A DNA stretch of 64,000 nucleotides from the NCBI GenBank assembly GCA_913775095.1, contig CAJYIW010000024.1, forward strand, positions 124,001 through 188,000. Reading direction: 5' to 3'. Of the stretch, positions 16,943-26,677 are shown one piece after another. The notes under the pieces are model-generated. The model was not told the DNA's origin. It worked only from the letters and a program-made list of their open reading frames with translations, and searched no databases. This stretch comes from an uncultured Siphonobacter sp. (lineage in GTDB: Bacteria > Bacteroidota > Bacteroidia > Cytophagales > Spirosomataceae). A program made the position numbers and the translations under genes. The first letter of the stretch is position 1. Each line of letters starts with the position of its first letter.

Positions 16943-19900
16943 TTAGAAGTCAGCTCTGATACCAAACGTGATCACCCGGGGCAATGGATACGATCCATAA
17001 TCGACCCCAATCATGGAACCGGAAGGGAAGCTGTTGTTACCCGTGCTGCCAATGGTTCCGGTTTCAGTGCTGATGGAGTTGTAGTTCGTCGGGCGGTACG
17101 TCGTGTTTTCAGGATCAATGTTGCGATACTTGCTGAAGAGGAATACGTTTTCCGCATTCACGTACACGCGAGCCGAACGAACGGGCGTCTTTTGCAGCAG
17201 GCTCGTGGGTAAGGCATAGGATACCCGAATGTTTTTCACCCGCAGGAACGACGCATCTTCTACCCAGTAACTGGAGAATTTTTCCTGTAAGCCTTTGGGC
17301 GAAACCGTGGGTTTAAAGTGCTTGCCATCACCCGGATCGCTCTCGGATCTCCAGTAGTTAGTCAGGTCTTCGTAGAAATTCCGGCCGGCATTCCAGATGC
17401 CCAGGTAACGAATGTTCTGGTTCACAATTTCGCCGCCGTAGGAACCCTGCAACAGGAACGACAGATCGAAGCCTTTGTAACTGAAGGTGTTCGTCATGCC
17501 GGCAATAAAATCGGGCTGGTAGTTCCCAATCGTGGTCTGATCGTCGGTCGTGATTCTGCCGTCACCGTTCACGTCGCGAATGCGGGGATCGCCCGGCGTG
17601 GTGCTGGCATCGTGGGCGTAGGCATCGATTTCAGCCTGATTTTTGAAAACGCCGTCAAAGACATAACCGTAGAAATTCGAGATCGGCTGACCAATTTCCG
17701 TTTTCACGTTTACCACGTATTCCGTGTAGATGATGGGAGCTCCCGAAGGCCCGAGTTTCAGTACTTTGTTGCGGTTGAGCGAGAAGTTCAAATCCGTCGT
17801 CCAGCTGAAGTTACCTACGACGTTTTTCGAGTTAATGGCCAGTTCAAAACCCCGGTTCCGCATTTGCCCGATGTTGGTTAACTGCGAAGAGAACCCGGTA
17901 ATGTCGGGTACGGGCAGGTTCAGCAACATGTCTTTCGTTACCGTGTTGTAATAATCCGCCGTGATGTTCAGTCGGTTGTTAAACAGACCCAAATCAATAC
18001 CGATGTCAAACTGGTTGTTTTTCTCCCAGCGTAAATCCGGGTTCGCAATGTTCGTGTTCCGCAACCCATTGGCAATGGCCCCATTCGAAACATAGTTACT
18101 GCTGCCGAGTAAACTCACCGCCCCGTAATTCGGAATCTGGTTGTTACCCGTCATCCCGTAACTGGCCCGCAATTTCAGGTTACTGATGGCCTTCACGTCA
18201 TTGAGAAAGGCTTCATCCGAAACCAGCCAGCCCGCCGAAACCGAAGGGAAGGTTCCCCAGCGGCTGTTCCGGCCAAAGCGTGAACTGGCATCCCGGCGAA
18301 CGGCCGCCGTCAGGAAGTATTTGTTCTTGAAGTTATAGTTGGCCCGAGCCAGATACGACAGCATCGACCATTCGGAGGCAATCGTACTACCCGCCGAAAC
18401 GGTACCAGCATTCAGGGTTTCGACCAGATCGTTCGGGAAATTATTGGCTCCTACCGTGGCGTACTCGTCCCGTTGCTTCTGAGCGGTGTACCCCACCAGA
18501 GCCGTCAGTTTATGATCGCCAAACTGCTTGTCGTAATTCAGGGTGTTTTCACTCAGCCAGTTCAGTGAATAGGTAGAGAAGTTTGTGGCCGCCGCATCCA
18601 GTACGGATGAATAGCCAAAGCCCTGCTTCGCGACGCGGTAACTGTCCCCGCGGTTATTGAAGAGGTTGGCATTGATACTCGTCCGGAATTTCAGATCGTC
18701 GAGGATGTTGAATTCCAGATACGCCGTTCCGAGGGTATTAAACGATCGGTTTTTCTTGTGATAAAAGCGGGTTAACGAATACGGATGCCAGAGCACCAGA
18801 TCGTTGAAAGGCACAAATTTGTTCCAGACGGAATTGGGGTCCAGCGGGCCGAGGTTACCGTTTTCGTTGTATTTGGGATAAATCGGCGTGCTCTGCAAAC
18901 CCAGACTGATGACGTCACTCTTGCCCTGCGTCCCTTCGGTCCGGTCCGTGATGCCCGTGATACCGAGGTTCGCTCCAATCGTCAGTCGTTTGGAAACGGC
19001 ACTTTTAATATTCGAACGAATCGTCAGCCGCTTGTAATAGTTGTTATCCAGCACGGCATCCTGATCCAGGTAAGCCGTGGAGAACAGGAACTGCGTTTTG
19101 TCCGTTCCGCCCGAAACCGACACCTGAGCGTTCCGTAAGGGAGCTTCGCGGTACATGACGTCCTGCCAGTTGGTACCGTTGCCAAACATCTGGCGATTGT
19201 TGATGAAATCATCCGGAATGCGGTACGAAGCCGTCCGGGCTGAGTTAGGATCGGTTGCTTTCCCTCCGTTGGCAACCCAGCCGTTGTTCTTGGCCGCTAC
19301 GTAATAATCAATGTATTGCTGGGCATTCATCAATTTGATCTGTTTCGCCACTTTCTGAATGCCGTATTCGAAGGTCGCACTAACCGTGGTTTTGCCCGCC
19401 TGACCCTGCTTGGTCGTCACCAGAATCACCCCGCTGGATCCCCGTGAACCGTAAATGGCCGCCGAGGAAGCATCTTTCAGTACTTCTACCGATTCAATGT
19501 CCTGCGGGTTAATCATGTTGAGATTGAAGTTTTCCAGCGGAACGCCGTCCACCACAAACAGCGGGTTGGTTCCGGCCGTGATGGAGTTCACGCCCCGAAT
19601 CCGGATGATGGGCGAAAGACCGGGAGCTCCCTGAGCCTGGGTAATGTTTACACCCGGCATTTTACCCGCCAGCGACTGCGTCACGTTACTGAACGAACGG
19701 TCTTTGTACTGATCGTACCCGATGGACGTGACCGCTCCGGTTACGGCCCGTTTGCTTTGGGTACCATATCCAACCACGACCACTTCATCCAGAGCCTTGT
19801 TATCGGCCGTCAGACTCACGTTCAGTTCGGTCTGATTACCCAGGGCCACTTCTTTGGTCTGGTAGCCTACGTAACTGAAAATCAGCACGGGGTTTTCACC

Positions 19901-20092
19901 TGTAACTTCCATCTGAAACGTTCCGCTGGTGTTGGTGGTGGTGCCACGTTGCGTTCCCTTCAGCAGGATACTCACGCCGGGTAGCAGCTCGCTTTCGCTG
20001 GCTCCGGTCACCTTACCGCTTACCTGTCGGGTTTGAGCCTGGGCCGTCAGTAGCCCCAGCACTCCCATTAGTACCCATAAAATCTGCTTCAT
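16943..20092 (-). CDS. SusC/RagA family TonB-dependent outer-membrane transporter (PUL 1)
   Basis: 1049 residues. Signal peptide (to TAQAQ), then a carboxypeptidase-regulatory-like domain (RQVSGKVTGASESELLPGVSIL, about 22-95), the SusC TonB-box region DEVVVVGYGTQSKRAVTGAV, a plug domain with VDGVPLENFN and ESVEVLKDASSAAIYGSRGSSGVILVTTK, and a C-terminal beta-barrel ending in a terminal aromatic (FGIRADF). It imports glycan fragments across the outer membrane using TonB energy. It is the first gene of its transcription unit: a strong terminator (20262-20308) separates it from the preceding catabolic operon. Confidence 0.97.
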   Translation of the reverse strand: MKQILWVLMGVLGLLTAQAQTRQVSGKVTGASESELLPGVSILLKGTQRGTTTNTSGTFQMEVTGENPVLIFSYVGYQTKEVALGNQTELNVSLTADNKALDEVVVVGYGTQSKRAVTGAVTSIGYDQYKDRSFSNVTQSLAGKMPGVNITQAQGAPGLSPIIRIRGVNSITAGTNPLFVVDGVPLENFNLNMINPQDIESVEVLKDASSAAIYGSRGSSGVILVTTKQGQAGKTTVSATFEYGIQKVAKQIKLMNAQQYIDYYVAAKNNGWVANGGKATDPNSARTASYRIPDDFINNRQMFGNGTNWQDVMYREAPLRNAQVSVSGGTDKTQFLFSTAYLDQDAVLDNNYYKRLTIRSNIKSAVSKRLTIGANLGITGITDRTEGTQGKSDVISLGLQSTPIYPKYNENGNLGPLDPNSVWNKFVPFNDLVLWHPYSLTRFYHKKNRSFNTLGTAYLEFNILDDLKFRTSINANLFNNRGDSYRVAKQGFGYSSVLDAAATNFSTYSLNWLSENTLNYDKQFGDHKLTALVGYTAQKQRDEYATVGANNFPNDLVETLNAGTVSAGSTIASEWSMLSYLARANYNFKNKYFLTAAVRRDASSRFGRNSRWGTFPSVSAGWLVSDEAFLNDVKAISNLKLRASYGMTGNNQIPNYGAVSLLGSSNYVSNGAIANGLRNTNIANPDLRWEKNNQFDIGIDLGLFNNRLNITADYYNTVTKDMLLNLPVPDITGFSSQLTNIGQMRNRGFELAINSKNVVGNFSWTTDLNFSLNRNKVLKLGPSGAPIIYTEYVVNVKTEIGQPISNFYGYVFDGVFKNQAEIDAYAHDASTTPGDPRIRDVNGDGRITTDDQTTIGNYQPDFIAGMTNTFSYKGFDLSFLLQGSYGGEIVNQNIRYLGIWNAGRNFYEDLTNYWRSESDPGDGKHFKPTVSPKGLQEKFSSYWVEDASFLRVKNIRVSYALPTSLLQKTPVRSARVYVNAENVFLFSKYRNIDPENTTYRPTNYNSISTETGTIGSTGNNSFPSGSMIGVDYGSYPLPRVITFGIRADF

Positions 20093-20261
20093 AGTAAAGT
20101 ATCAAGTTAAGAATGAGGTAAAAATATTTCGAAAAGATTCGATTAATTTTCTTTTATTTTCTTTTCAACGAATGTACGGGCAAATAATCTTCAATTCAAA
20201 ATATCTAATTCAAAAAATTGTATATTTTTTTATAAAAAAATTACTAAAAAGATGATAAAAG
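20093..20261 (-). promoter_or_regulatory. AT-rich leader/promoter region of susC (PUL 1)
   Basis: This strongly AT-rich stretch between the terminator and the susC start is the only upstream DNA available for PUL 1 transcription. I searched for the Bacteroidota -7 box TAnnTTTG on the minus strand and found no exact match, so the promoter is placed by context only. Confidence 0.35.
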
Positions 20262-20308
20262 AAAAATTTCGTAACCAGAGCTACCGCCCCTCCGGTTACG
20301 AAATTTTT
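20262..20308 (-). terminator. Rho-independent terminator of the catabolic operon
   Basis: Perfect 15-bp stem (AAAAATTTCGTAACC at 20262-20276, its complement at 20294-20308) with a 17-nt loop. Read on the minus strand it ends in a T-rich run (TTTTTCTTTTATC). It lies 30 nt past the stop of the DUF5060/DUF4038 hydrolase and insulates the operon from susC. Confidence 0.88.
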
Positions 20309-20338
20309 CCTAAGGGTTGGTACAGTACTGGAACGGCC

Positions 20339-21901
20339 CTATTTCGCGGCTATTTCGGTGATTCGTAGGGCCAGATAAGGTTTCAGCGGCAGCCGTATTT
20401 TCTTTCGTTTGGTATCGAAGATCCGGTAGGCCTCGGGCTTATCGATCACAAACGTTTCGCTCAGGGGCGTTATCGTCATATCCCAGGTATCAATCAGTTC
20501 TACCTGAAAGGATTTACCAGCAGCCGGGCCGCTTTTCTTCGGCAGACTGAATTCCCATTCCGGCTGAATGCTTTTACCCAGATAGATCAGGTAATGAGAG
20601 GAATCAGCAACTGCCGTCTGGTGATCTTTCCAGGGATCTGCCAGTTCGTAAGGCCTGGGAGCAGCCTCGACCAGTTTGCGTAAAAAGGCAATTCGGGCCG
20701 GACTGGTGCCTTTCAGCGGCCCGCCTTTCGCCCAGAAAATCACTTGATTCGGGTCCATATAGGTTTCGCCGTGCGTGATGTAGGTTCCGGCCATAATGCC
20801 CTGCCAGAAAGCGTGCGTCATTTCTTCGCCGCTCAACTGACCCCACCGCTGGGGTACATTGCCTTCGTAACACACTTCGTCATACACTACCGGCTTGTTA
20901 TATACGTCACGCAGTAAGACGGCTCGTCCTGCTTCTTCAATCACTGAACCATTCTGGATACTAACGTGCGTAAATTCGGGTTTCCAGTAATCGTAATAGA
21001 CGCTTCCGTTGTGAATGGAGCATAAATGGCGATACGGGTCGTTGGCAACAACGGCTTTCGAGTAGGTATCCCACACCCCGCGGGTTTTGGTTTTGATGTA
21101 ATCGAATTCATTCGCCAGAGACCACCAGACATTCTGAAAAGACGACAGCCGGGCCGTCAGATATTCGATGTACCGGAGGTCGTTCTCAGTACCCATGCTG
21201 TCAAACCCCCAGTGGCCTTTGTCGTAGGGATGAAAAATGATCAGATCGGCTTCGATCCCCAGAGCAGCCAGGTCATCGACTCGTTTTTCCAGATGCTCAA
21301 AAAAGGCCGGATTAAATCGCGAGAAATCATTTTTTGTCCCTTTCCGCTCATAGGGATAGAACGGAGGCTCGTTGATGACGTGGGCATAAAACTTGGGAAA
21401 CACGCACATCCGGATTTTATTAAACCCGGAATTTTTTAGAGCCGTTAAGGTTTGTTCTTCCAGAGCTTGGGGCTGATGCGTCCAGGCGTAGGCCGTGGTG
21501 CCGAAGGGATGGTACGGTTTGCCGTCGCTGTATTGGAAGTAATAGGTATCCCTGACCCGCACCGGGCCATGATTTTCGTTCGTGGGAGCCTTACAGGTAA
21601 ACTGACCTGATTTTTTTTGCAGAGCCTTCACATTACTTTCTGTGACAAACGTCCATGAGCCGGGTTCCGTTGGCATGAAGCGAACCTTATATAGGCCGTT
21701 TCCGTCGTAAAAGCCCTTGACCTTCACTGACTTCCGTCCATTCGTAAAGGTTGCCTTCAGCCAGACGTCGGTAAAGGGGTTACCCGCCGTGGGCCCCCGC
21801 CAGGACGTTTCAAATCGTTTCCACTGTTCAACGGCGGGTGTCTGGGCCCATGCCGACACCAGGCCCAGCCAGCAGGTCAGGACGAGTAAAAAATTTTTCA
21901 T
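20339..21901 (-). CDS. DUF5060/DUF4038 glycoside hydrolase, secreted
   Basis: 520 residues with a signal peptide ending SAWAQ. Residues 25-110 form the DUF5060 beta-sandwich (WKRFETSWRGPTAGNPFTDV; GLYKVRFMPTEPGSWTF). The DUF4038-type TIM barrel follows (PYHPFGTTAYAWTHQ at 129-143), with candidate acid/base Glu265 in SLANEFD and nucleophile Glu342 in VVYDEVCYEG. The last about 90 residues form a DUF5605-like sandwich. Sitting at the end of the sugar catabolic operon, 51 nt after the kinase, it probably releases the monosaccharide that the operon consumes. The exact linkage is unknown. Confidence 0.82.
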   Translation of the reverse strand: MKNFLLVLTCWLGLVSAWAQTPAVEQWKRFETSWRGPTAGNPFTDVWLKATFTNGRKSVKVKGFYDGNGLYKVRFMPTEPGSWTFVTESNVKALQKKSGQFTCKAPTNENHGPVRVRDTYYFQYSDGKPYHPFGTTAYAWTHQPQALEEQTLTALKNSGFNKIRMCVFPKFYAHVINEPPFYPYERKGTKNDFSRFNPAFFEHLEKRVDDLAALGIEADLIIFHPYDKGHWGFDSMGTENDLRYIEYLTARLSSFQNVWWSLANEFDYIKTKTRGVWDTYSKAVVANDPYRHLCSIHNGSVYYDYWKPEFTHVSIQNGSVIEEAGRAVLLRDVYNKPVVYDEVCYEGNVPQRWGQLSGEEMTHAFWQGIMAGTYITHGETYMDPNQVIFWAKGGPLKGTSPARIAFLRKLVEAAPRPYELADPWKDHQTAVADSSHYLIYLGKSIQPEWEFSLPKKSGPAAGKSFQVELIDTWDMTITPLSETFVIDKPEAYRIFDTKRKKIRLPLKPYLALRITEIAAK

Positions 21902-21952
21902 TCGTTCGGAAGTAAAGGAAGGGGTATTACCCGGAATGTTCCGGTCAGTCTG

Positions 21953-23467
21953 TTACTGAGTAATCAATTCCTGCACGGGAGTGCCGATGGCCCTTTGCCA
22001 GCCGGCGTAATCCCGGTGGACCTGAGCAGAACCGGCGTCGGACTTAATTATTGATTTACTGGTATGCAGTAATTTCAGTTCTTCAATATCCTGAAATATA
22101 CCCGCTTTCAAACCCGCCAGATACGCCGCTCCCAGGGCCGATACTTCGGGAAAGGTCGGCGAGGCCACGGGCTTGTCGAGCAGGTTAGCTAAGAACTGAA
22201 GGACGAACTGATTGGACGTCAGGCCGCCATCCACCATTAACTCTTTCAGGGCAATACCGGTATCCTCTTCCATGGCCAGAATGACATCCTTGATCTGATA
22301 AGGAATGGATTCCAGAGCCGCCCGGACCAGGTGGTTTTTATTACAGTCGAAGGTCAGGCCCGAAATGGAAGCCTTACGGTTCATGTCCCAGTGCGGGGCC
22401 CCGAGGCCGCTGAAAGCCGGAACCAGGTAGACGCCATTATTATCCGCCACCGAGCGGGCCATGGCCTCGGTTTGCCGGCTGTCTTCCAGCATGCCGAGCT
22501 GATTTTTCAGCCATTCGATCGTGGCTCCGCAGGTCACAATGACGCCTTCCAGAGCGTATTCCGTTCGGTCTTCGGTACTCCAGCAAAGAGTCGTCATCAT
22601 GCCTTTCCGGGAACGTTTGGGTTCTTTTCCAATATTCATCAGAATGGACGATCCGGTGCCCATCGTGGCTTTTGCCAGACCCGGCTCAAAGCAGCCCTCC
22701 CCAAAAGCTGCCGCGTGGGAATCTCCGATCAAGGCCGTAATAGCGATGGGCTGGGATAATAAACCGCCGAAATTCGTTTTTCCGAAATACGAAGAAGAAG
22801 CTTTGACTTCGGGTAGCCGGAGGTTTTCCAGACGAAATTCTTCCAGTAACTCCTGGTCCCACTCAAGCGTGGAAAGGTTGAAAAACAGCGTTCGGGAAGC
22901 GTTGGTATGGTCCGTATAATAACTCTGGCCCTGGGTCAGCTGATGGAGTAACCAGGTATCTACCGTTCCGAAATACGCTTCCCCGCGTTGAATGGCCACC
23001 TGCACTTCCGGCTGGTTTTCGTAGAGCCAGATGAGCTTCGTTCCTGAAAAATAGGGATCAATAATCAACCCGGTTTTTGACTGAATTGTATCCTGTAGTC
23101 CATTACTGATGAGTCGGTTACAAATACCAACCGAGCGTTTGCACTGCCAGACAATGGCGTTATACAGCGGTTCGCCCTGCTGATCCCAGAGGATAAAGGT
23201 TTCCCGCTGATTCGAAATGCCGCAGGTTTCAATGGCTTCGAGCCGACCGCCTTTTTGCTGAAAATCCGTCAGACATTTCTGAACTGAGGCCAGCACATTG
23301 GCGTAAATTTCCTTCGGGTTTTGCTCGACGCCTCCGCCTTCGGAATAATAGGTTTTCAGAGCTTCTGTTCCGCGGGCTACGGCTTCGCCTTTCTGGTTGA
23401 AGAGAATGCTTTTGGTGCCGCTCGTGCCCTGATCGACGGCCAGAATGTAACGATCCGTATCAGTCAT
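21953..23467 (-). CDS. FGGY-family carbohydrate kinase (candidate D-apulose kinase)
   Basis: 504 residues, normal for FGGY kinases. The phosphate-binding motif is AVDQGTSGTKSILF (10-23), and the C-terminal FGGY domain has ELMVDGGLTSNQFVLQFLANLL with the adenosine-binding GG. It resembles glycerol kinase overall (GISNQRET, WQCKR) but has GTSGTKS instead of the usual GTTSSR. Context argues against glycerol: it follows an RbsABC-type transporter (start overlaps the permease stop by 8 nt) and shares the operon with an isomerase and a split transketolase. I infer that it phosphorylates the ketose made by the isomerase, best guess D-apulose. Confidence 0.85.
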   Translation of the reverse strand: MTDTDRYILAVDQGTSGTKSILFNQKGEAVARGTEALKTYYSEGGGVEQNPKEIYANVLASVQKCLTDFQQKGGRLEAIETCGISNQRETFILWDQQGEPLYNAIVWQCKRSVGICNRLISNGLQDTIQSKTGLIIDPYFSGTKLIWLYENQPEVQVAIQRGEAYFGTVDTWLLHQLTQGQSYYTDHTNASRTLFFNLSTLEWDQELLEEFRLENLRLPEVKASSSYFGKTNFGGLLSQPIAITALIGDSHAAAFGEGCFEPGLAKATMGTGSSILMNIGKEPKRSRKGMMTTLCWSTEDRTEYALEGVIVTCGATIEWLKNQLGMLEDSRQTEAMARSVADNNGVYLVPAFSGLGAPHWDMNRKASISGLTFDCNKNHLVRAALESIPYQIKDVILAMEEDTGIALKELMVDGGLTSNQFVLQFLANLLDKPVASPTFPEVSALGAAYLAGLKAGIFQDIEELKLLHTSKSIIKSDAGSAQVHRDYAGWQRAIGTPVQELITQ

Positions 23468-24473
23468 TTTTCGAATTCGATTTATCGATGATTACTGCCA
23501 GTAGAATCACCATTCCTTTCACCACCTGCTGCCAGAAGGGTGACACGTCGAGCAGTACCAGTCCGTTATTCAATACGCCAATGATGACCGCTCCCTGCAC
23601 CGTTCCCAGGATACTGCCGCGACCGCCGGAGAGCGACGTGCCCCCAATGACCACTGCCGCGATGGAATCGAGTTCGTAACTAATCCCCGCGTTGGGCTGG
23701 GCCGAATCGAGCCGGGAGGTGACTAATAACCCGCCCAGAGCAGCCAGTCCCCCGGCAATGGTATACACCAGAATTTTGACGTAATTCACTTTGATCCCCG
23801 ACAAGCGGGAAGCACTTTCATTCCCGCCAATGGCGTAGATGTAGCGGCCCAGCCGGGTTTTGCTCGTCATTACTACGGCAAAGACTACTACGATTAAGGA
23901 CACCCAGACGGGAACGGGAATGCCTAAAAACCAGCCCGTACCGAGGTAAAGGAAGGTATCACCCAGGCCACTGATCGGAAATCCTTTGGTCCACAACATC
24001 GTCAGGCCACGGGCGATGGTTAACATGGATAAGGTAGCGACGAAGGGCGGAACGTTGAAGCGGGTAATGATCCAGCCGTTGAAACTGCCTAATAAGGCTC
24101 CAACCAGTAACCCGACTACGACGGCTCCCAGAATGGTGAACCCGATGTAGGTATTCTGAGCGGGCCATTCGATGCCGTTTTTGAGTAAGCCCGCCGTGAT
24201 GGCTCCGCACAGGGCCAGGACCGATCCGACCGACAGATCAATTCCGGCGGTTAAGACCACCAGTGTCATGCCGACGGACAGGCAGATGTTGACGGAAATC
24301 TGCCGCAGGACGTTCCAGCCGTTGGCCACGGTCAGGAATTTGTCGGAAACCAGACTGATCGCGACGCACAGAATAAGGAGGGCGATGAGCGACTGAAATT
24401 TTACCCAGTACGATTGCCCCAGCGGCACCAGACGCGGCTCGGTTCGTTGATTGACAGAAGCTTCTTTGATCAT
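23460..24473 (-). CDS. RbsC-like sugar ABC transporter permease
   Basis: 337 residues, strongly hydrophobic, about 8-10 membrane spans. The family signature GMTLVVLTAGIDLSVGSVLAL lies at about 68-88, and the second conserved block LDSIAAVVIGGTSLSGGRGSILGT lies near the C-terminus, as in ribose/galactose-type permeases (BPD_transp_2). It forms the inner-membrane channel for the sugar bound by the lipoprotein at 26678-27637. Start ATG at 24473, 55 nt after the ATPase gene; its stop overlaps the kinase start by 8 nt. Confidence 0.94.
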   Translation of the reverse strand: MIKEASVNQRTEPRLVPLGQSYWVKFQSLIALLILCVAISLVSDKFLTVANGWNVLRQISVNICLSVGMTLVVLTAGIDLSVGSVLALCGAITAGLLKNGIEWPAQNTYIGFTILGAVVVGLLVGALLGSFNGWIITRFNVPPFVATLSMLTIARGLTMLWTKGFPISGLGDTFLYLGTGWFLGIPVPVWVSLIVVVFAVVMTSKTRLGRYIYAIGGNESASRLSGIKVNYVKILVYTIAGGLAALGGLLVTSRLDSAQPNAGISYELDSIAAVVIGGTSLSGGRGSILGTVQGAVIIGVLNNGLVLLDVSPFWQQVVKGMVILLAVIIDKSNSKND

Positions 24474-24528
24474 AGTTCTCAGAGGTTGGCGGAGTGATTA
24501 GCCCGCCCATTTGAAAAGGCCAGACGCG

Positions 24529-26025
24529 TTATACCGATGGCGGAATGGCCGCTTTTAATAGTTCGTCTTCCGTGACATCGCAGGCCGGGAATTCGGCCGT
24601 GAGTTTTCCTTCGGCCAGCACCAGAATCCGATCCGACAGAGCCAGAATTTCAGGAATTTCGGAGGAAACGACGACAATGCCCAGCCCTTCGGCAGCCAGT
24701 TGCAGGATGAGTTTATAGATTTCGCTCTTGGCGTGAATGTCAATGCCCCGCGTGGGTTCGTCGAGCAACAACAGCTGAGGTTTGGTAGCCAGCCACTTGC
24801 CCAGTACGATTTTCTGCTGGTTCCCGCCACTCAGGTTTTTCGCTTTCTGCTGAGCGGAAGAGGTTTTGATATTCAGCTCTTTAATGTAATGTTTGGCCAG
24901 AGCCTGTTCGGACTGATCATCGAGCAGACCGTAACTTTCGAGGGCTTCCAGCGTGGTCAGGCTCATGTTGGCTGCAATGTCCATGCCTAATACCAATCCG
25001 TTTTTCTTACGGTCTTCGGGGACCAGAGCCATGCCGATCCGAATGGCATCGGAAGGGGTTTTGATACTGACAGGTTCATCATTCATCGACAGCTGGCCCC
25101 GAACGTTACCGTTGTGTAAACCAAAAATGGCCTCCAGTAACTCCGTGCGTCCGGCTCCCATTAAACCGAAGATTCCAACGACTTCACCCTTCCCTACTTC
25201 AAACGAAATATTGTCCAGGACGGTAGCCCGGCCCTTTAGCAGTGAAATTCCTTCGACTTGTAACAGTTTTCTGAAACAAGTATCCGTACAAATCCGGCGA
25301 TTCACCTGCACCTCACGACCGACCATTTTCCGGATGAACAGATCGTGGGTCATGTCCTGCATATCCCCGGAATCGACCGTTTGGCCATCGCGTAATACCA
25401 CGAAGCGATCCGCCATGCGGAATAATTCAGCCAGCTTGTGCGAGATATACGCCACGGCTTTGTTGGCCCGCCGCAAGTCTTCAATGACCGAAAACAGCAC
25501 CTCTACTTCCCGGTCGCTGATGGCCGAGGTGGGTTCATCCATGATGATGACTTCCGAATCCCAGAGTAAAGCTTTGGCGATCTCGACGATTTGCTGCTGC
25601 CCGACTTTCAGCTCCGAAATGAGCGTATCGGGACTGACCTTCAGTTGCAGGCGTTCCAGTAGCTCGCTGGTTCGCTTTTTCATTTTAGCCTGATCAAGCA
25701 AGCCCAGAGAATTGGTTAACTCCCGTCCCAGAAATATATTTTCCGTAATACTCAAATACGGAATCAGATTGAGTTCCTGATGAATGATGGAAATGCCCGC
25801 CTCCTGAGCTTCCTTCGGGTTGGCAAACCGAACCGTCTCGCCTTTCCAGATCAGCTCTCCTTCGTAATCCTGATACACCCCCGAGAGCACATTCATCAGC
25901 GTGGATTTCCCCGCTCCGTTTTCGCCCACAATGGCCGTTACCTGCCCCAGCGGCAGGCTCAGATTGACCTGATTCAGGGCCGTAACTCCGGCAAATCGCT
26001 TGGTTATGTTTTGAGCTATGAACAC
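24529..26025 (-). CDS. RbsA-like sugar ABC transporter ATPase (two nucleotide-binding domains)
   Basis: 498 residues, duplicated ABC cassette. Domain 1: Walker A GENGAGKST (34-42), signature region LKVGQQQIVEIAKAL, Walker B VIIMDEPTSA. Domain 2: degenerate Walker A GLMGAGRTE, intact signature NLSGGNQQKIVLGKWL, Walker B LLLLDEPTRGID. The degenerate second P-loop is normal for RbsA, MglA and AraG proteins. It powers import together with the RbsC-like permease 55 nt downstream and is preceded by the DUF2291 gene at a 31-nt distance. Confidence 0.95.
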   Translation of the reverse strand: MFIAQNITKRFAGVTALNQVNLSLPLGQVTAIVGENGAGKSTLMNVLSGVYQDYEGELIWKGETVRFANPKEAQEAGISIIHQELNLIPYLSITENIFLGRELTNSLGLLDQAKMKKRTSELLERLQLKVSPDTLISELKVGQQQIVEIAKALLWDSEVIIMDEPTSAISDREVEVLFSVIEDLRRANKAVAYISHKLAELFRMADRFVVLRDGQTVDSGDMQDMTHDLFIRKMVGREVQVNRRICTDTCFRKLLQVEGISLLKGRATVLDNISFEVGKGEVVGIFGLMGAGRTELLEAIFGLHNGNVRGQLSMNDEPVSIKTPSDAIRIGMALVPEDRKKNGLVLGMDIAANMSLTTLEALESYGLLDDQSEQALAKHYIKELNIKTSSAQQKAKNLSGGNQQKIVLGKWLATKPQLLLLDEPTRGIDIHAKSEIYKLILQLAAEGLGIVVVSSEIPEILALSDRILVLAEGKLTAEFPACDVTEDELLKAAIPPSV

Positions 26026-26056
26026 GAGAGAAGGAATTTTGACGATGGGAAAACAC

Positions 26057-26674
26057 TTACTTCAGCACGCGTAAGGCAATGGGCATTACCTCTACTGAAT
26101 GAAGATCCGGGAACTTCTGGTTCAGCTCGATCGCTCCGGCAAACTCTACGGTATCTCCTTTTTTTACTGCTTTCCGAAACGCAGGAACTACCTCCGTGCG
26201 AATGATCTTATTCAGCTCCGCCGAAACGTTATTCAGGTCCATCGTATTTGAAAATTCGCTCAGATTAATCTGACCGGAGGCATCCCGCACGGCGTTCCCG
26301 AAGACGTATTCCGTCGCAATCCGAACGGTGTCCGATCCTACCTGAATGGCAACGCTGGTTTCGTTCACCTCCCGAACCACGCCCTTTCCCTTGCTGAGAA
26401 AATACTTAATGTTCCCCAGGCCCAGCGAATGGCCGTATTCCTGAAAGGTCTTCTCTTTTTGCTGCTGAAGGTGCGTGAGCAACTGTTCGGTATTCGTCGC
26501 TTTTGCCAGGGCAGGCGTCAGTTTGTGCTGCCAGAAGGTTCGGGCAAAACCGGAAGCATCAAACCCTTTAGAAGCCGTCTGTACCTCATCCAGTTTTTTG
26601 ATATACAGGGAGTTATACCCCAGGATTCCGAACGTCAGGAGGGCCAGCAAAAGCCGAATGATTTTCTTTTTCAT
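26057..26674 (-). CDS. DUF2291 protein associated with sugar ABC transporters
   Basis: 205 residues. An N-terminal membrane segment (IIRLLLALLTFGILGYNSLYI) has no lipobox Cys, so it is likely a membrane-anchored periplasmic protein. Residues 28-205 match the DUF2291 pattern (FDASGFARTFWQHKLTPAL near 38; EYGHSLGLGNIKYFLSKGKGVV near 80; DLNNVSAELNKIIRTEVVPAF near 145). DUF2291 genes recur inside rbsABC-like operons for pentoses and polyols; their function is unknown. It follows the binding protein by 3 nt. Confidence 0.82.
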   Translation of the reverse strand: MKKKIIRLLLALLTFGILGYNSLYIKKLDEVQTASKGFDASGFARTFWQHKLTPALAKATNTEQLLTHLQQQKEKTFQEYGHSLGLGNIKYFLSKGKGVVREVNETSVAIQVGSDTVRIATEYVFGNAVRDASGQINLSEFSNTMDLNNVSAELNKIIRTEVVPAFRKAVKKGDTVEFAGAIELNQKFPDLHSVEVMPIALRVLK

Positions 26675-26677
26675 GGC

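Noticed and set aside
21953-23467. Glycerol kinase (glpK) assignment
   Set aside because: The phosphate motif differs from GlpK and the gene lies in a sugar transporter, isomerase and transketolase operon, so the general FGGY call is safer.
24953-25693. 246-codon plus-strand open frame
   Set aside because: Antisense to the RbsA-like ATPase; Ser/Pro/Arg-rich shadow with no recognisable motif.
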